A DNA stretch of 64,000 bases, from assembly GCA_016802295.1 (NCBI GenBank), contig JAESIW010000064.1:1-64000 (forward strand). The letters run 5' to 3'. Of the stretch, positions 39,601-52,100 are shown piece by piece. Under the pieces are notes generated by a model. The model was not told the DNA's origin and searched no databases. It was given only the letters and a program-made list of their open reading frames with translations. The translations under genes were made by a program, and so were the position numbers. This DNA comes from Brachionus rotundiformis. Lineage: Eukaryota > Rotifera > Eurotatoria > Ploima > Brachionidae. The stretch's first letter is position 1, and each line of letters starts with the position of its first letter.

Positions 39601-42600
39601 ATTACAATATAGTTGAATACTTTTTAAAAGATAAAAAATTAATTCAATTTTTGGAACATGTTGACAATAATTTTAATACAAGTTTGCATTTGGCAACGGA
39701 GAACGGTCATTCAAGTATTGCCAATTTGCTGTTAGAGCTAGGCATAGATCCTAGTGTAAAAAATGAGGAAAATATTACAGCCTTAGATCTAAGTTGTCGT
39801 CTTGGTTATTTCGAAATAAGCAAAAATATAATTAACAACTGCTCTGATTTGAAAAACCAAGACAAAATTCAGAATGAGTTTCCGTTGCATACTGCTTGCT
39901 ACGAAGGCGCATATGAAGTGGTCAAACTATTACTAATCAAAGGTGTCCAAATAGATAAGCTAAATGATGAAAACAAAAATTGCCTCGAAATAGCCATTCA
40001 ACAAGGACATGTATGTAAACTTTGATAACTTAAATTAATTTTATAAAATATTTCCATATATTTTATTATTTCAAAAAATTAAAATCTAAATTAATTAATT
40101 GATTTCTACTTAAAAATTTATAAAAAAAAACTGACATTCTAGGTAAAGTTTTGGAAAAAAAATACATATTTTCCTCATTCGCTCTTTGTGGTGCACAGTT
40201 TGGCTCTCATCTGCTTTCTTTTCCCGAGAGCTCTCATCTGACACTGAGGCAACTGCATTGAGTTCATCATTCTACACCTAATTTTTTCCCAGGTATCCCG
40301 TAGTACACAGACGTTGGAAATATTTCTTTCCGACCACATAATCACTTAAAAAATGTATATTCTGGGAAACCAATTTTTCAATTATTTTTTTTCAAGTCCA
40401 AAGAGACAAATGAAATTAAATTTTGGCAAGATCATTCATTTTTGATCATTCAAAATTATGTGGTCGGAAAGAATAAAAAAATTTTGAATTGTTATCTAAT
40501 TTTAAAGAAAGACCATCTGATTTGCGTTTTAATACTTTAATTAAATCAAACATTCATAATGCAGTTCTAATTTGTTTTTTATTAAATTTAATGACTTTGA
40601 ATTGTAATTGTACTTAAATCAATAATTTTTATTATGGGGATTTTTTTATTTTTGACATTTTCCAAATTATAGAAATTCTGGAAAAATTAATCCGGACCGG
40701 GTTTTTGCAGTGCCGATTCCTCCGGATAAAAGAGCGTCGACTGTACATTTAAATTAAATCCAAAATGAATAGTTTATTAAAAAGCAAATTATCTTCTTTA
40801 GTACAAATCTATAATCTTATTTAAGTAAGTTTATTTAGCTGAATTATTTAAAAATGATACAATTTTTTATCATTGAGCTTTTAGGCGATAACTTTTCAAT
40901 TAAATAAATAAATTTTAAATTTAAGAATTATATATTTAATTATACTCTTAATATTCTTATCTAATTGAATTATATAGGCATCAAAAACAGGAAAATTTAC
41001 AGATATTGGTATCAAATAATTTAATGAAAAAAAAATTAAGATTTTGAAATTAAAAAAATACTATGAAAAATTATTTTTTAGTAATTTAGAAGATAATTGT
41101 GTTAAGATTTTCTCTTGTACATCTAAATCAGACTCAGAACTAACATTTTGAACTTCAATTTGATAATCTACTTTGCTTTTATTGTTTGTTACTTCCTTAG
41201 TTTCGACTCGTTGATTTGACGAAGCTGACAGTGTATTAGCAGGACATCTTTAGCATTAGGATTCCATACTTAGCCTTTATTATGCTAAAGCTAACATATG
41301 TTTACATATTTTTTTTTCCAGAAAAAAAAGCATTAGATAGAAAATGCCAAATGCTTTGATAACAACTGAAATTAAAAAATAATTAGATATCAATTTTTTA
41401 TTATCAATTTTAAATAAAAAAATTCAAAAAAATCTATTTACAATTTTTAGGGTAAAAAGATCATAGAGACGAATTTCTTATTTTACAATCTTATATTATA
41501 AAAATTTAAACACTAACTATTGCCTCAGATCATTATTAAAGATCATTAAATTATTTTTACTGCATAAATTTATTTAATTTTTTAAGCGTGAAGTAATTCG
41601 AGTATTATTAGATGATCCAAATTGGAAAAAATTAATTCGAGAAAATAATAATGTTGGATCCAAAGCTGAGCTTGACATGGACGATTATGATGATGATGAT
41701 CAAATCAATGTTATACAAATTATATCTAGCCACTCTTCTGAAGACTCCAAACATGAAAAAAAATATATAAAATTGATCGAAAATCCAGAATTGACTTGTT
41801 TATTTGAGCATAAAATGTGGGACATTTTTAGCATTATTTTAGATAAGTGCATTGGCGAAAAAGAAATAGATTTTAGTAAAATAGACCCTCCGACCAGATC
41901 CATGACCAAGCATCCGCTCATGCTTATTGCTCGTTCTGGACAGGAAAATCTACTCAAACACGAAACAACTCGCACGCTTCTTCATCTAAAATGGAGAGTC
42001 ATACCAAGATGTGCATTTTACCTAAATCTAATAATCTATCTAATCTTTATGCTGCTTTATTCTTTCTACTCGATCGAATTGTCCAAATTTGGTTCCAACC
42101 ATCTAATGATAACCAATTCAACAAATCATACATTTAGCATAGAGCCTGTTTATTACCTCAGCACCCATGTATATATTATTTTATTAATTATTCTTTCATT
42201 TCAGATACTTAAAGAAACCTTTCAAATATTATTCCTTGATGGCCTTAGTTATTTTTTATCTTTGCAAAATCTGATTGAATTATTTACCTACATAGTGGCC
42301 GTGTTATCTCTTTTTTCAAACAATTACTACACGCAATCATCATATGCTAGCATAGCTGTTCTATTTGCGTTTATTGTATTTCCTTTATTCACCCAAAAGT
42401 TGAAAATATTTGGCCTCTATGTGGTTGCCTTCCGGCGCACATTGGCCAATTCAGCAAAATTTTTTCCCATATTCTTAATTATATTCATTGGCTTTATCTT
42501 GTCATTTCGTATAAGATCAAATTTTGATGTGAGTTATTTTAATTCGACTAGTTATTCAGTTATACGAACACTAACCATGGTTGTAGGCGAGCTTGATACA

Positions 42601-45203
42601 TCCAGAATGGGACTCTACAATGACTCGTTGCCAAACTATATAATTTATTTGATGTTTATCGGCCTAATGTGTACAATTGTTTTAAATTTATTTGTCGGTA
42701 AGTTTTTTTTTATTCAAAAAAGATTATCTAGAAAATTTAATTATCTTCTATAATTGTTAAGAGATCTACATTGGAAGCTAGGTTTTCTATAAAACCCATA
42801 AGTTACCAATCTCTTATTTTTTTTTAAGTCAAGTTAAGATTTGTTATCAAATATTTTAGATTTTCTACTTAAGATTTTTGATAACTATTAAAAACGAGAT
42901 TTTATTTTTTTTTGCTCAGATTAAAATAAATATTTAAAAAAGATTAAATAACAGTTTTTGAATTATTAAACTGTCACGTCTCTTTAGATAATTTTTACCT
43001 CCATTTTTAAATTAAAAACATTATTAATGTCAATTTTATTAATATTTTTTATTAAAACTAAATTGATATTTTTTGATATTGAGTACTTATGTTTCAATAG
43101 ATTCAATATCAATTTATTAATTAATAACAAAGCTTTTCATCAGTGTGTGAATAAACAATTTCAACTAATTTTTTTTTGATACTGAATCGATAGCAAAATT
43201 AATTTTATTATAAAATTTTTGTTAGGTTGAAATTAGAATTTTTAAGTATTTTTTTGCTTTGAAATTTTAAAAATTTAAAAACTGTATTTTTATAGTGACC
43301 AATACAAAATAAAGTTAAGCATTCTTGACCATTGAAATATGGTTTTGAAATTACTTTTAAAGCTAATGATTATTTTTGTGTATTTTATAAGCATATTTAC
43401 TGTAAGTTGACCATTAACTTTTGGCGATTCAGTATCTTTTTTCTTAATTTTGCTTTATAAATCTCTTTTTATTTTTGCAATTTTACGATACATTAGCTTA
43501 AATTGTAAAAAATTTCCAGAAAACCATAGATTCATAAACCGTAATAATAAGAAAATTAAAGCTAAAGAGCTCATCTATGGTAGCTGCATTTTCCAAGACT
43601 TCATAATGTGAAGGGATTTTGTTATTAGTTACATTAATACTTAAATCTTCTTAGACTTCCAAAAAAAAACCATATTTGTTTTTGACCATCTTTTCATTTT
43701 ATTAAGGAGGTTGTTCAACTTTATCTTGTTTGAAGAGAAGTTCTCACGTTGAGCTTAATTTGTGAAAATTTGTCCAGATTAGCGTTTTTTGTGTCGTCTA
43801 ATGTCCTGAATATCTCCAAGATAGTTACCAAGTGTTAGGCCATTTATTTCCTTGAATTGTTTGACCATTTCATCTTTGATTTTCGTTCACTTAATGGCCT
43901 CCTAAAACGAAAAGGCGATCTAGTTAGGATTTCTTTGGTATCATATATTTAAGATATAACAATATTTAAAGATGCAGACCGAACGATTGCCATATATTCA
44001 AGAAAGGATTTTACCAAGAAAGAGAATTTTTGAGTTATGTTACTAATTAAAATCATCAAAAAATCTTAATATATATTTGATTTATTTACAGCTGAGATAT
44101 AACAACTTATGACTCATAAAAACTATTTTTTATACTGAATCAATAAGATTAAAAAAAAATATATTAAATTTAATTATTTTTCCAATTAATACTTTTTCTA
44201 AATAGGTATTGCTGTTGGTGAAATAAAAACCGTCTTGGACGAAGCAGATATCCAGCAAACATCTATGCGTATAATGTTTGTATTGAAGGTACAATCAGCC
44301 CTGAATTTATTTCGAAATACTTGTGTGGAGAGCTGTTTGAGCATGCAGGTTACCAAGTACAGCATAAAAGGAGAGAATAAATTTGCCCGAATCAGAAACA
44401 GGCTTTGGAAAAATGCCAAAAATTTGCTCTCGTCTAATGAGCACACAATCAAGCTATCAGATCCACAAAAAAGACTTGAAGATTCATTCAACGAGATGTC
44501 ACGCTGCACAACCGAACAAATACGATCAATTCGATTTGGCTTTTCTAATCAAATAGGAGACTGTGAATCGCGCCTTTCCAACTCACAACGAAGACTCCAA
44601 GACTCTTTGATCGAGTTATCCAACCGGACTTACCAACACATAGATGGACTACGAAAAGAAACTTTTCAAGCCAATTCAGATTTGAAGAGATCCATTTTCG
44701 AAACTCAAGAAGAATTACGAAACTGGATAGAGAGTTTAAACCAAAGCACCAATTTCGAGCTATGTGATGCCAAGCAAAGTTTTAATGAGCATATGAATGA
44801 CTCAGAGACTAAAATTATGTCACTCAACAACAAAATTCAAAGTATTTTGGTCAGTTTGAGTAAGAAAACCAACTTTCAGTTCGAATCAATCAAAGAGTAC
44901 TCGATGAATACAGCTCATCAAATTAAGTCAGTGGTAATCAACTCACAAAAGTTGATCGATGATTCAATATACAATTTGGAAAGATCAAATAGATGCTTTT
45001 TGGAATCAGTTGAACAAAAATATCTTGCCAGAGTTGAAAAATTGGAACAACTTATAGGCCAAAATTTTAATTCGGCTAGTCTTGATACAAGCTTAGTTAA
45101 TGAGCTGTGTAAAAACTTTAAAGATACCAAGAACATGCTAAATATTATGAAGGATGATATAATTTCTTTAAATAAAAGAATTGATAGTTTTTATAATAAA
45201 TAA
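36632..45203 (+). CDS. TRPA-like ankyrin-repeat cation channel, copy B (6 exons)
   Basis: Tandem paralogue of copy A with the same inferred role. Exons 36632-36959, 37009-37130, 37187-37336, 38505-40010, 41587-42697, 44206-45203; phases agree, giving 1404 aa. About 15 ankyrin repeats (e.g. GHTCFHIACIKGYYN, FNTSLHLATENGHSS) precede six TM segments (about 844-1072). The pore is TLTMVVGELD (about 1030-1039), and S6 ends IVLNLFVGIAVGEI. The cytosolic tail (~330 aa) shares DPQKRLEDSF with copy A and then forms a long, diverged coiled coil. C418-x-C-x-C422 is conserved in position with copy A. Two introns, 37131-37186 and 40011-41586, are absent from A. Intron 37337-38504 carries an antisense LINE. 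AATAAA is near 45333. Confidence 0.88.
37515..38290 (-). mobile_element. Third LINE copy, antisense in an intron of gene B
   Basis: Minus-strand sequence matches the 49.4-kb LINE from the region of SVCQWIDVWRMGLCADKC to the 3' end. The best open piece is 37663-37905 (SQRRVRGDLIEIYKLVNGLE, with a FFSNR-like block). It is more diverged than the other two copies and lacks the CTA tail. It lies wholly within the intron 37337-38504 and so does not disturb the coding exons. Confidence 0.82.
40011..41586. other. Intron 4 of TRPA-like gene B with transposon debris
   Basis: Present in B, absent in A. It contains an 18-bp exact inverted repeat, TCTTTCCGACCACATAAT at 40325-40342 and its complement at 40455-40472 (148-bp element). 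Near 40736-40743 a terminus reads CAGTCGAC on the minus strand next to TA, like the ends of pogo/Tigger-type elements, followed inward by a less AT-rich 60 bp. No matching opposite end was found. Confidence 0.6.
40325..40472. repeat. Small inverted-repeat element in gene B intron
   Basis: 18-bp perfect terminal inverted repeats (TCTTTCCGACCACATAAT) enclose about 112 bp of AT-rich sequence. No clear target-site duplication was found. Confidence 0.6.
42698..44205. other. Intron 5 of TRPA-like gene B
   Basis: A 1.5-kb intron at the same S6 glycine codon as in gene A. A less AT-rich patch at about 43560-43960 reads on the minus strand as broken frames (e.g. MVKQFKEINGLTLGNYLGDI) and may be decayed transposon coding sequence; family unknown. 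Confidence 0.5.
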
Positions 45204-46164
45204 GTTAAAGCAGAGAAAATTAATTTATTTTAAAATACACAAGCCTTCGATACGAACTTTACAATACGAAAATTTTTTCTGTTTATAAAGAATATATAAA
45301 AATTTTAGGAGTAAATATTTTTAATAAATGAATATAATAAATTAATAATTTTTAATTTAATTATTTATTAATTGCTAGAGAATTTTTTTAAAATAAAATC
45401 TTGGTAATATTAATTAATTTTAGAGTCAAATTTTTTATAATGCTTGTAAACAATGATCGCCAGTCAATTCAAAATTTGATAATCTTACCGTCGAAATGTT
45501 AAGATTAGAGATTTTTTTAATTTTAGATTAATTTTAAAAATAATATTTTTTTGAAATTAACAAAAATGTTTTATCATTTTATTTGGTGAAAATTGGTTGA
45601 AATTATCTGTTAGTGATTTTTGAGATTTTACCTCCACAATTTTTATTCAAAATATTTTAAACATTGAATAATAAAAGATTGAATAACTAAAATTAGTTAT
45701 TATGACTGATTTGAACCATTTTGGACAAATTGATTCAATTTTTAAAAAAGGAGAACTTCTGTTGACTTACAGAAGTTTTTTTTTTCAGTTTATCATTTTT
45801 AATTTCATTAAATTCTTTTCTTTTGATTAATTTTTTGTTTTTTTTTATTTTCAATTTTCAAAAATAATTTTCCAAAAATGAAGACTCCTCAAATTCTTAA
45901 ACTTTTTACAATTATTTCATTATGTACCTATAATTCAATTAAATCTCAAGCTAAAAAAAGACAGTCATTATGTCTATTAAAAAAATAATCATGGAATTAT
46001 TTGGCAAATCTATTTCAAGTCCTTGTTACTTCATTTAGAAATTTTTAACTTGTCAAAGATTGTTCCTCCAGCACAATCTTTATATAATTTGTGAATAGAG
46101 GTTAGGAATAAAAATAAATTTAGTGGTTTATTTTTAAAAATCAAGCTTTTTATTTGATAAAAAT
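45204..46164. other. Convergent intergenic gap between channel B and protease
   Basis: The two genes end tail to tail here. It contains AATAAA for gene B (about 45333) and a short hairpin at about 45756-45779 (AACTTCTGT / ACAGAAGTT, 9-bp stem). A 36-codon open frame at 45878-45988 begins with a signal-peptide-like stretch but is not otherwise supported. Confidence 0.45.
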
Positions 46165-49100
46165 TTATTTCATTAAGGTTCGTATCCAATCAAGGTAAAA
46201 ACTTATTTTGGTGTAGATTCTTTAATTTGGACATAAAATAATTTAAAAAATAAATTAATTTAGAAAATACCCTGGATAATTGGGATCACCACATCCAATA
46301 CCATACGAAGTTATTCCAGCAATTATAAATTTTACTTTTCCATTGATCATATCCTGAACAAACAACGGTCCTCCTGAATCACCTTGACATGTATCTTTAC
46401 CTCCACTATACTCCCCTAATTAATCAATTAGTATTTTAATTAAAATTTTATTCGAATACCTGCACAAATTTGCTTGCGCCAATCTTTTCTGGAATAAATA
46501 CCAACTAAACTACATTTAGAACTATCGTATATTTTTAGCTTTACATTTTGAAGGCTTTCTGGTGACACTCCATTAAATTCTAGTTTACCCCATCCTGCAG
46601 CCCAAGCATTAATATTATTCTGAGTTGGATAGTTATCAATTATTGGCAAACATGCTGGTTGAATAAAACTATTTAGCTCTATCTCATTTTTTAATTTTAG
46701 AATCGCTATGTCATTTAATGTGTTCATTTCATCATAGCTTGGATGCTAAATTTTAAAATTAAACCATCAATAATTTATTTGAAATATCAATTATCTCTGC
46801 TAAATATGGGAACAATGGAACAATGGAACAATACAAGTTGGTTAAAATATGTAAGTCTAAATTTTTTATAAAGATTTTATCTTTCAATGCTTTTCTACTT
46901 TTTTTTCAATTTTTATACAAGATAAATTTTTTATAACAAAACGAAAAAGCAAGCTTTTCGAACCAACCTTGGAATTTAAAATATTTTTAATAAAAAAATT
47001 ATCTTTTGATGCTTATTGGTATCATTTGCAAATATTTTAATTCTTTTAAAGTACAAATGCTACTCTTCAAAATTTATAAAGATTCTCCAAATAGATAAAA
47101 CTTATCTATTTGATATAACCTTATATTTGATCCTTGTGTTAACTTTACTAATTAACCTTTCCTTAGAGTATACATTCGAATACATTCGATAAAGTCAAAG
47201 TCTGTGCCTGAGCATAAGTGGTAATAAACTTTTACATGATTATTAACAAAATAAAGTATCATTTTTGGCATAAACTATATTAAGAAATATAAAACATTCA
47301 GAAAAAACCTCAAGTCTCAAACCGGCCTATTAAGAATTCTTAACACAACAGTTGTTCGACCTCATTTAGAGTTTCCTATCATTAAAAAATTAAATTAGTT
47401 ATACCCAAAATAGACCCAGAATATTTGGAATTATCGCATTAATTCTTGGTACCCATTCTCTCTTAAAAGACTTGATTTGATTTTTTAAATTTAAAGTTCT
47501 AAATAAAATTCTTATAAATTTAATATGAAAATATTTCTGTAAGAATTAGTAGCAGTCCACTTCAGTATATACCAAAAAATCTTAATTCAATATGATCTTA
47601 CTATTCACTATTTCTACCATTACTGCTAAAAATTACAATATAAATCACTACATTGGATCTTATTCTAAAAAAACTTATCAAGTGCAAGTCTTAGACTAAT
47701 CGCTGAATTATATGCAAAAAATAACCTGAAAAAAATAAATAGAATGATCATATTTATGTGATTGAATGAAATGAAGATATGAATTAAGTGAATTATAAGT
47801 TTGGAAATTTAATTTTTTTTCAAATAAAAATCATAATAGAAAATTAATCAGAAAATGCTTTAAATTTTTAAAAAGTTTATAAATAGTTATTATATGATTG
47901 ATTGTTGTTTTTAATTTGAAATAAAATTTTAAACTTACACGAAAAACTTTAGAAACATTGGCAACAATAACTTTGGAAGTTTTTGATTTGGAATGCATTC
48001 CCAAATAAACAGTAAACATTGATTCATAGGTCTCATAGTATTTATTAGGTTTTACTTCATACTCTATCAATTTTCCTGCAAAGGAATATAATGCATGGGT
48101 TATGATACAATGTGCAGCAGTTAGTACTGTATCACGATTAAGAAGAGTTCCACCACAGCTTGTACCATAATCATAATTATAAATTTGATTATTGAAAGTC
48201 ACTGAAAATTTATAATTAAATTTTATCCATACAATCGATGGCCAACTATGAGGTTCAGCCTCTTGTCCACCGACAATTTTTAGATTGGGAAGGATAATGT
48301 GCAAGCCACATTCTTTGGGAAAATTAAGAAAGTTTTAAATGATGTAAATATTTTTGTAATGTAACTAAGATCTTGCTTATATAATTTAATTAAATTAACA
48401 AAATAAGTTAATGATTTTTAAATGAATGAATGAATGAAATAATCAAAATATTTTTTACATCCATTTAAAGAAACATAAATAAAGCTGATTTCTGATATTA
48501 GTATAATTACAAATATAAACAAGGTATTAAGTTTTATGGTTATAAAAATGTATACCTTCACAATGTGGCTCAACGAAACCTTTGGCACACATGCTTTTGC
48601 CAGTCTTGGTTAATACTGAAGAATCTCGAGTAGTCGTATCAACATTATTCACTTCAGTTGTTTTTTGTTGTATATTTCCAAATTTTAAAACAATTACTAA
48701 AATTTACAAAAATTTTATGAGTTTTTATTTTTTGGTTATAATCAAAAACCAGAAATTATTTGAAACCTTAACTTTTTAATACTGAGTACTTAAATATTGA
48801 GCTAGAAATTATATCTACTTATTGATAAAAGACTTTTTCTTGAATTCCAAAAATTATATTTTGATCGAAAATGGTGTTTGGTTTGCAGAAACAAAAAAAT
48901 ATCTTAAACAAATAAAAAATTTAAAATTTAGTTGGTCTCTAAAATTTAATCGGAAAATTAAAGGACAAAAACTAAGAAACACCGTTTTTCAAACTAAAAA
49001 TTTTGTATATTTGTTTGCATATTTATTGAAACTAGGCAGTTTATTCCAAAAGCTTCGACCAACAGTGTTTGGTCTAATTGTATACTCAAAATCACTTTTC

Positions 49101-52100
49101 AAGTTTATAAGAAATAGAATCAGTTAAGAGGTACTCTTTTGGGGGTTTTCAATGAGATACAATTTATAAATCCTTTTTAGCATTATTATTATTTTTTATC
49201 TACATAATTTAATAATAAAATTTTTAATTTATTGGGCTAGAATCTTGATCTGATGACTGAAGGACCAAATTGACAAAAAATCAAAAAAATTATTGGTAAC
49301 ATTTTCCAAACGTTTTTTAAAATAACTTTAGTTTCTCTTTCATTTATTTTATTATTTTTCTGAAACAAACAGTCACTTTTATTATATTTAAATGAGAATA
49401 GAAAAAATTTAAACTTGAATATTATCTCTCAAACATTTATCTAATTTTGTTAATTTTTCTGTTTACTTTTGCGGAAAAGCGAAAAATGGATAATCTACGA
49501 AGTGAATAGAGCGATAAAAATGAAGCATAGAGCTTGTATAAGATGAAAGCATGTAGTAAAAGTTTGTTTGAGATAAGTAAATATAAATATGGACAAGCAT
49601 GTAGAGACCTAAAAGAGAAATTGAGAAAAGTCAAATTGGATTATGAGAACACACTCTCTAGAAAAGTAAAAAAAGACCCAAAACTAATTTATTCGTATGT
49701 AAGAAGTAAATTGGGAGTAAAGGAAGAAATAAGAATGTTGAGAACAAAAAAGGGTGAATTAACCAGTGATAAAAAATTCACTAGAGACAGGAAAGATTCC
49801 AATGGAGTGGAAACGAGCAAATGTTTCGCCGATCTATAAAAAGGGAAGTAAATTAGAGCCTGTTAATTATCGACCGGTATCACTTACGTCAATTGCTTGT
49901 AAAGTTATGGAAGGCATTGTCAGGGACCGACTAATGGTTTACCTGCAAGAGAATAATCTTTTAAGTGGATGTCAGTAGGCGAGATAATGGTTAGGTGGTT
50001 TGAAGACTTTTTGAGTATGAGAACTCAGCGAGTTGTACTTGGTGATGGAGTTACTAAATGGTCGGAGGTATTGAGTGGAGTTCCACAAAGATCTGTACTT
50101 GGGCCCTTACTATTTGTTCTGTATATAAATGACCTGCCTGAGTGCGTTTCAAATAAAATGAAATTGTATGCAAGTGACTCGAAAATACTTGGTATAGTAA
50201 ATAAAGTTTAAGAAAGAGCGACGTTACAGAAAGATCTTGATTCAGTGTGTCAATGGATAGATGTGTGGCGTATGGGACTGTGTGCTGATAAGTGTAAAGT
50301 GATGCATTTTGGCAGACTAAATGCAAGACATAAATATTCGGCAAGATGTGGTGAAAACGATTCAATTATTATATTAATGACCACAGAGTGTGAGAGGGAT
50401 CTAGGAGTGATGGTCACATCAGATTTAAAGTGGACCCGCCAAGTAAAAAATGCTTGTGCTAAAGGGAATAGGGTACTTGGAATGCTAAAGCGAACGTTTA
50501 CAAGTAGAGATGAAAGGTTGTGGTTAAGATTGCATACATCAATGGTGAGACTACGCAGTACAGGTTTGGAATCCAAGTATGAAAAAGGATGTGAATGAAT
50601 TAGAGAGGATACAAGAGAGGGCGACAAAAATACCTATGCATCTAAAAAATATGTCGTATGAAATGAGGTTGGTTAAACTGGGTTTGACAAGGCTTAGTGA
50701 AAGAAGAGTGAGAGGAGACTTGATTGAAATGTACAAATTAGTCAATGGTTTAGAAAAAGTGGACCTGGTCAGAGATTTGATCAGAAATAGATCAGAATAT
50801 CATGGTCCTGCTGCGGCGTTAAGAGGGAATAGTATCAGAGTTCAGAGAGAAAGTTTCACTGCTCAAATTAGAAACGATTTTGCAGCTGCGGTTCGTGCCA
50901 GACATACCTTTTTCTCAAATAGGATAGTTCCGCATTGGAATTAATTGTCAGAAGACGTGGTAAAATCTAAATCAACTGCGTGTTTCAAAAAGTCTTTAGA
51001 TAAATTCAATGGAATCGGCTGCTACAGCTCCACAAGGCCAAATGGCAGTGATGGAACTACTACTACTACTACTACTTAGTATTCAAACAGTGAAAAGTTG
51101 TTTTTTAATGTTAAACTGGTTTGTTGATTTTAAAAACAATTAATAAAGCTTAGTAAAATTTGGCTAAAAAATAATTATTTTTTATTCTAAGAAACAATTG
51201 AAAATTAAGGTAAAAACTTGCCTGAAAAACTAGTGAAAAATTGTTATTTCTAATAATTTACAGAATCATCAAAGAAAAAATCGGTTAAATTGTTGACTAA
51301 ATTAGATTATCATAAGTACATTTTTTGAAAAGAAAATATTAAATTATCAATAGAAATTAGATTTTAGGATGGAAATTAATTTTAATATAAATCAACTGTT
51401 CAAATCACTCGTTTTGAAAAATTTTTTACCTCATACCTCATTACAGATAAATAATTACAGTGGTGCTTTGACACTAGGGCTTTTACCGTTCTTTACGTAA
51501 AATTACGTAAATTTTTATAAATTTTCGTAATTTTACAATTTTATTAATCTTAAATCAACATGCTAATTGGAAAAATGTAATAATCGATTAAAATTAGTGA
51601 TTAAAACAAATTTAAATGATTAATAATTAACACGCCTATCGCTTTTGAAAATTTTAAATATGATTAAGTTACATCAGAATATTGAATCGAGAGATAATTT
51701 ATTATTAATCAAGTCTATCCAAAATGTGATTCAGTGATTCAAAATAATCAAGACTGGTCAAATCATTTATTTTTTCAATTTAAAATAAATTGATTCTATT
51801 AAAATAAGAATTTTCACCTTTTTTTACCATTTTTTAAAAAAATTTTACCATTATTTTAATTTACGTAACAAAATGTTATTTTTTTTCAAAAAATTTTTTG
51901 TTTTTCTGAAATTTCCATAAATTCTAAAAAATTTCCCAAAAATTGGCCTTTTTTGGTCCTTATATTTTTATCAATTTTTACGAAAAAAGTGTTAAGTAAA
52001 TTCACGTAATTTTACGTAAAAAACTCTAGTGTCTAATCACCACTGTATGTCGATTTTATATTTTGTTTTTATTTGGATTTAAAAAACATGAAAAAGTGTT

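Noticed and set aside
43560..43960. Less AT-rich patch in TRPA-B intron 5 with broken minus-strand frames
   Set aside because: Could be decayed transposon coding sequence, but no family block was recognised; kept only as a note in the intron entry.
45878..45988. 36-codon plus-strand frame starting with a signal-peptide-like MKTPQILKLFTIISLC
   Set aside because: Too short, no downstream exon with a compatible acceptor found, lies in the tail-to-tail gap of two genes.
48822..49127. 101-codon open frame in protease intron 1
   Set aside because: No ATG start, composition only F/K/L/N from AT-rich sequence, no motif.
50250..50627. 125-codon antisense open frame over the LINE
   Set aside because: Shadow of the LINE RT C-terminal region on the opposite strand.
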